This document shows positions 48,934 to 51,405 of a DNA stretch of 51,405 nucleotides, in pieces; position 1 is the first letter of the stretch; every line of letters begins with the position of its first letter. This DNA is from Bacteroidota bacterium (GTDB taxonomy: Bacteria; Bacteroidota; Bacteroidia; Chitinophagales; Chitinophagaceae). The notes below the pieces were generated by a model. That model did not search any database. It was not told the origin of the DNA and was given only the letters and a program-made list of their open reading frames with translations. The stretch spans positions 1 through 51,405 of the forward strand of contig BJGL01000008.1 in NCBI GenBank assembly GCA_014190475.1, written 5' to 3'. The position numbers were made by a program, and so were the translations under genes.

Positions 48934-49674
48934 ATGCAGTTACCGCACGACCCCATAACACCACAGCAGCATTCTACGCTGCCCAAGAAGATCCAGGTAG
49001 CTGATATGTTTGACCGGATTGCAGATCGTTATGACTTTATGAACCGCATCCTGTCTGGCCGTATTGATCGCCAGTGGCGAAAAATTGCATTACGTAAGCT
49101 CAGGGCAAAGCAACCAAAACATATATTGGATGTAGCTACCGGAACCGCGGACTTTGCATTAATGGCATATGATATGCTTACTCCTGTGCACATTACAGGC
49201 ATCGATATATCAGCGGGCATGCTGGATGGAGGGAAAAGAAAAATCAAAGCCCGAGGGCTAGAGGCCACTATTGAGCTGCACGTGGGTGACGCCGAAACAA
49301 TAAATGCACCTAGTGATACGTTTGATGCAGTAACGGTGGCATTTGGTGTTAGAAATTTTGAAAACCTATTAGCTGGACTGCGTGAAATGCACCGCGTGCT
49401 CAAACCGAATGGACAAGTTTTGATTCTGGAATTTTCAACCCCCCGTAATTCGTTGATTCGTTTTGTCTACAATACCTACATGAAAAGCATAGCGCCGGCG
49501 CTGGCTCGTTTATTTGGAACGGATCATCACGCCTATACGTATCTTAATCGCTCTACCAACGCTTTTCCTGATAGAGAAAATTTTATTTATTTATTGAAAG
49601 AAGCTGGCTATACGCAGTTATCCTTTCAACCCTTGACATTTGGGATATGTTGTATTTATACCGCCAGCAAATAA
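48934..49674 (+). CDS. ubiE: Demethylmenaquinone methyltransferase (UbiE/MenG)
   Basis: This SAM-dependent enzyme performs the last methylation of menaquinone, the quinone expected for Bacteroidota. The 246-residue protein has the UbiE signature around MFDRIADRYDFMNRILSGRIDRQWR near residue 24. SAM motif I is LDVATGTADFA, then VTGIDISAGML type residues, FDAVTVAFGVRNFENL, and the second signature RVLKPNGQVLILEFS. The start at 48934 leaves a leader of only 4 bases after the -7 box and an N-terminus of normal length. The 3' end overlaps porT by 28 bases. Confidence 0.95.
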   Translation: MQLPHDPITPQQHSTLPKKIQVADMFDRIADRYDFMNRILSGRIDRQWRKIALRKLRAKQPKHILDVATGTADFALMAYDMLTPVHITGIDISAGMLDGGKRKIKARGLEATIELHVGDAETINAPSDTFDAVTVAFGVRNFENLLAGLREMHRVLKPNGQVLILEFSTPRNSLIRFVYNTYMKSIAPALARLFGTDHHAYTYLNRSTNAFPDRENFIYLLKEAGYTQLSFQPLTFGICCIYTASK

Positions 49675-50390
49675 TTTATATCACCCTGGGCATTGCCGTC
49701 CTGTTTGCACAACCAGTGATGGCGCAACACTACAATAGCCGGGTTGAAATAAATCTGTCTGAACATGATAGCAAACCCTATTACTTTGGTATTACCATTG
49801 GAGGAAATAGTTCACGTTTTCACACCCGCTTTCATCCTACTTTTTTACAATCAGACAGTGTATTAGTGGCTGAACCCAACAATACAGGCGGGGCCTCGCT
49901 GGGGTTGTCGGCTACCGTCCGTCTTTCCAATCGCTTTCAATTTCGCTTCAATCCTCAACTTTTTTTTGTTGATCGAAGCATCCGATATGTGTTAAGCTAT
50001 CCTGACCCCTCCTCATTCAATCAAACAGAGGTTACAAAAAAAGTAGAATCAGTAACCATGTCATTTCCTGTGCATTTTAAATTTCAAAGTGACCGTATTG
50101 GAAACTTCAGAGTCTATACACTCGCTGGAATTAAAGGAGATATCGACATGGCTAGTAACGCGAGGGCCAAGCGCGCTGAACAGCTGGTGAAAATTGAAAA
50201 AAATGACTGGGGGCCTGAATTTGGAATCGGCTTCAACTTTTTCTTTCCCACCTTTATTTTCTCTCCAGAAATTAAAATCAGTAACGGCATTCGCAATATT
50301 CATGCACGCGATCAAGATTTGCGCTTTTCAAATGTGATTGATCGTATTCAAAGCCGAATGATCGTTTTCTCCATACACCTGGAAGGCTAA
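49647..50390 (+). CDS. porT: PorT/SprT-type type IX secretion system protein
   Basis: PorT is an outer-membrane beta-barrel protein needed for type IX secretion and gliding in Bacteroidota. The 247-residue protein has a signal peptide (about 1-26, ending QPVMAQ). A barrel-like series of amphipathic strands follows, such as YYFGITIGGNSSRF, GASLGLSATVRLSNRFQFRFNPQLFF and FGIGFNFFFPTFIFSPEIKIS, and ends in SRMIVFSIHLEG. The call rests on the small barrel architecture and the ubiE-porT adjacency that I recall from other Bacteroidota; other PorT-family barrels look similar. The ATG lies inside the last codons of ubiE. A -7-like box, GACATTTG (49635-49642), ends 4 bases before it. Confidence 0.8.
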   Translation: MLYLYRQQIIYITLGIAVLFAQPVMAQHYNSRVEINLSEHDSKPYYFGITIGGNSSRFHTRFHPTFLQSDSVLVAEPNNTGGASLGLSATVRLSNRFQFRFNPQLFFVDRSIRYVLSYPDPSSFNQTEVTKKVESVTMSFPVHFKFQSDRIGNFRVYTLAGIKGDIDMASNARAKRAEQLVKIEKNDWGPEFGIGFNFFFPTFIFSPEIKISNGIRNIHARDQDLRFSNVIDRIQSRMIVFSIHLEG

Positions 50391-50504
50391 GCAACGACAC
50401 AAACTAGATTGGTATAACAGGCATTACAATTTTGCCATAGAATTTTTCTTATTCTTCCGTATTTATTCGCTTGGATAAAATAAACGAACTGCTTATACTC
50501 AGGC

Positions 50505-51405
50505 ATGTTTGTTACTACATACGGAAGTGCATTGATTGGCATTGAAGCCAGAAAAATTCATGTAGAGGTTAATTGGTTATTGACTGGTAAGGCTTCTACA
50601 CTGGTAGGTTTACCTGACAGCGCCGTGAGAGAAAGTTTAGAAAGAATTGAGAGCGCATTTAAAACCAATGGCTATAAATTTCCACGAACTAAGCTGGTGA
50701 TAAATCTCGCTCCCGCAGATATTCGTAAAAGCGGTACGGCCTTTGACCTTCCCATTGCCATTGGCATTTTAGCAGCCTCAGGCCAAGTAAAGGAAATAAA
50801 TTTGTTGCGGGAGTATTTACTAATGGGGGAATTAGCCCTAGATGGTAGCATTCGATCAATTCGTGGGGCACTCCCTATCGCACTGCAAGCAAAAAAAGAT
50901 GGATTTACCGGGGTAATTCTGCCTACAGAAAATGCTACAGAAGCTTCGTTGATCAAAGCAATTGAAATTTTAGGAGCCGCACATCTAAATGAGGTAGTTT
51001 CCTTATTCAACAAACAGCAGCAGCATTCCTTCATACTAACACCGCACGCAAATACTGATTTTCAAAAAAAGAATATACATGCTGAAGTAAAAGAGACGGT
51101 GATAGGACAAGAATTAGCCAAGCGTGCCTTGGAAATTGCTGCCGCGGGTGGACATCATCTGCTGCTCTATGGAGTACCCGGTGCGGGAAAAACAATGTTG
51201 GCCCGTCGTTTATCGCAGTTACTTCCCTCCCTTACCTATCCAGAAGCTATAGAAACCAGTTTAATCCACTCCGTGGCAGGACAAGGAATTAACTCGCTTT
51301 TGTTGGCCGGCAAAAGACCCTTTCGTGATCCACATCATTCAATTTCGGATGCAGGCTTGATTGGCGGAGGTCGGAGCTTGCAACCTGGGGAAATCTCACT
51401 GGCGC
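50505..51405 (+). CDS. YifB/ComM-family AAA ATPase, N-terminal part (partial)
   Basis: The reading frame opens with ATG at 50505 and runs off the right edge; 300 codons are visible. The first about 190 residues form the Lon-protease-like (ChlI) domain, with TYGSALIGIEARKIHVEV, VGLPDSAVRES and DLPIAIGILAASGQV. The Mg-chelatase-like AAA domain follows, with VIGQELAKRALEIAAAGGHH, Walker A GVPGAGKTMLA and RPFRDPHHSISDAGLIGGG. The family includes ComM, a branch-migration helicase that extends recombination in natural transformation; that function is inferred from the family. Upstream lie 114 bases without a convincing promoter. The C-terminal domain is outside the window. Confidence 0.93.
   Translation, partial: MFVTTYGSALIGIEARKIHVEVNWLLTGKASTLVGLPDSAVRESLERIESAFKTNGYKFPRTKLVINLAPADIRKSGTAFDLPIAIGILAASGQVKEINLLREYLLMGELALDGSIRSIRGALPIALQAKKDGFTGVILPTENATEASLIKAIEILGAAHLNEVVSLFNKQQQHSFILTPHANTDFQKKNIHAEVKETVIGQELAKRALEIAAAGGHHLLLYGVPGAGKTMLARRLSQLLPSLTYPEAIETSLIHSVAGQGINSLLLAGKRPFRDPHHSISDAGLIGGGRSLQPGEISLA

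Overview
The window looks like chromosomal DNA of a Bacteroidota bacterium, probably a Chitinophagia/Sphingobacteriia-type lineage. Several signs agree: promoter -7 boxes of the phylum-specific form TAnnTTTG, near absence of Shine-Dalgarno sequences, a PorT/SprT-type type IX secretion protein beside ubiE, an ATP synthase beta/epsilon pair split from the other atp genes, and a classic mraZ-to-ftsZ cluster without murF or ddl. MurE carries the DNPR motif, so the peptidoglycan is predicted to contain meso-diaminopimelate. The placement below phylum is inference.

Layout. 1-3.9 kb: 3' end of glyA, uvrA, and an orphan ECF sigma factor. 3.9-9.5 kb: a minus-strand run of a secreted unknown protein, a DUF6427-like membrane protein, purQ, a stand-alone DsbD alpha domain and dsbD. 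9.5-19.7 kb: kup with two tandem alpha/beta hydrolases, LD-carboxypeptidase, metG, a FadN-type beta-oxidation enzyme and a TIGR01777 epimerase. 19.8-35.8 kb: a tightly packed 13-gene minus-strand division and cell-wall operon (mraZ, rsmH, ftsL, ftsI, murE, mraY, murD, ftsW, murG, murC, ftsQ, ftsA, ftsZ) ending in a strong intrinsic terminator. 35.8-40.6 kb: a structured intergenic region with DnaA-box-like sites, then queA, a histidine kinase and atpC-atpD. 40.7-51.4 kb: a GNAT-like protein, dnaX, pdhC, a phosphoesterase/beta-propeller fusion, a CoA-binding protein, a YkuK-type protein, engB, ubiE, porT and the 5' part of a yifB/comM ATPase.

I saw no tRNA, rRNA, CRISPR array, insertion sequence, prophage or integrated element. 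No stretch over about 300 bases lacks a gene; the longest gap is 258 bases, between mraZ and queA. The content is mostly housekeeping and I do not see a multi-gene undescribed defence or mobile system.

The most interesting signals are finer in scale. An A11 tract in dnaX has stops waiting in both shifted frames, as in genes that make a short gamma subunit by slippage. TAnnTTTG-like boxes sit only 3-6 bases before many start codons, suggesting leaderless transcripts. All seven convergent gene pairs meet within -4 to +2 bases. DsbD has lost the cysteine pair of its own alpha domain, and the neighbouring stand-alone alpha domain keeps it. Clustered DnaA-box-like sites lie between mraZ and queA.
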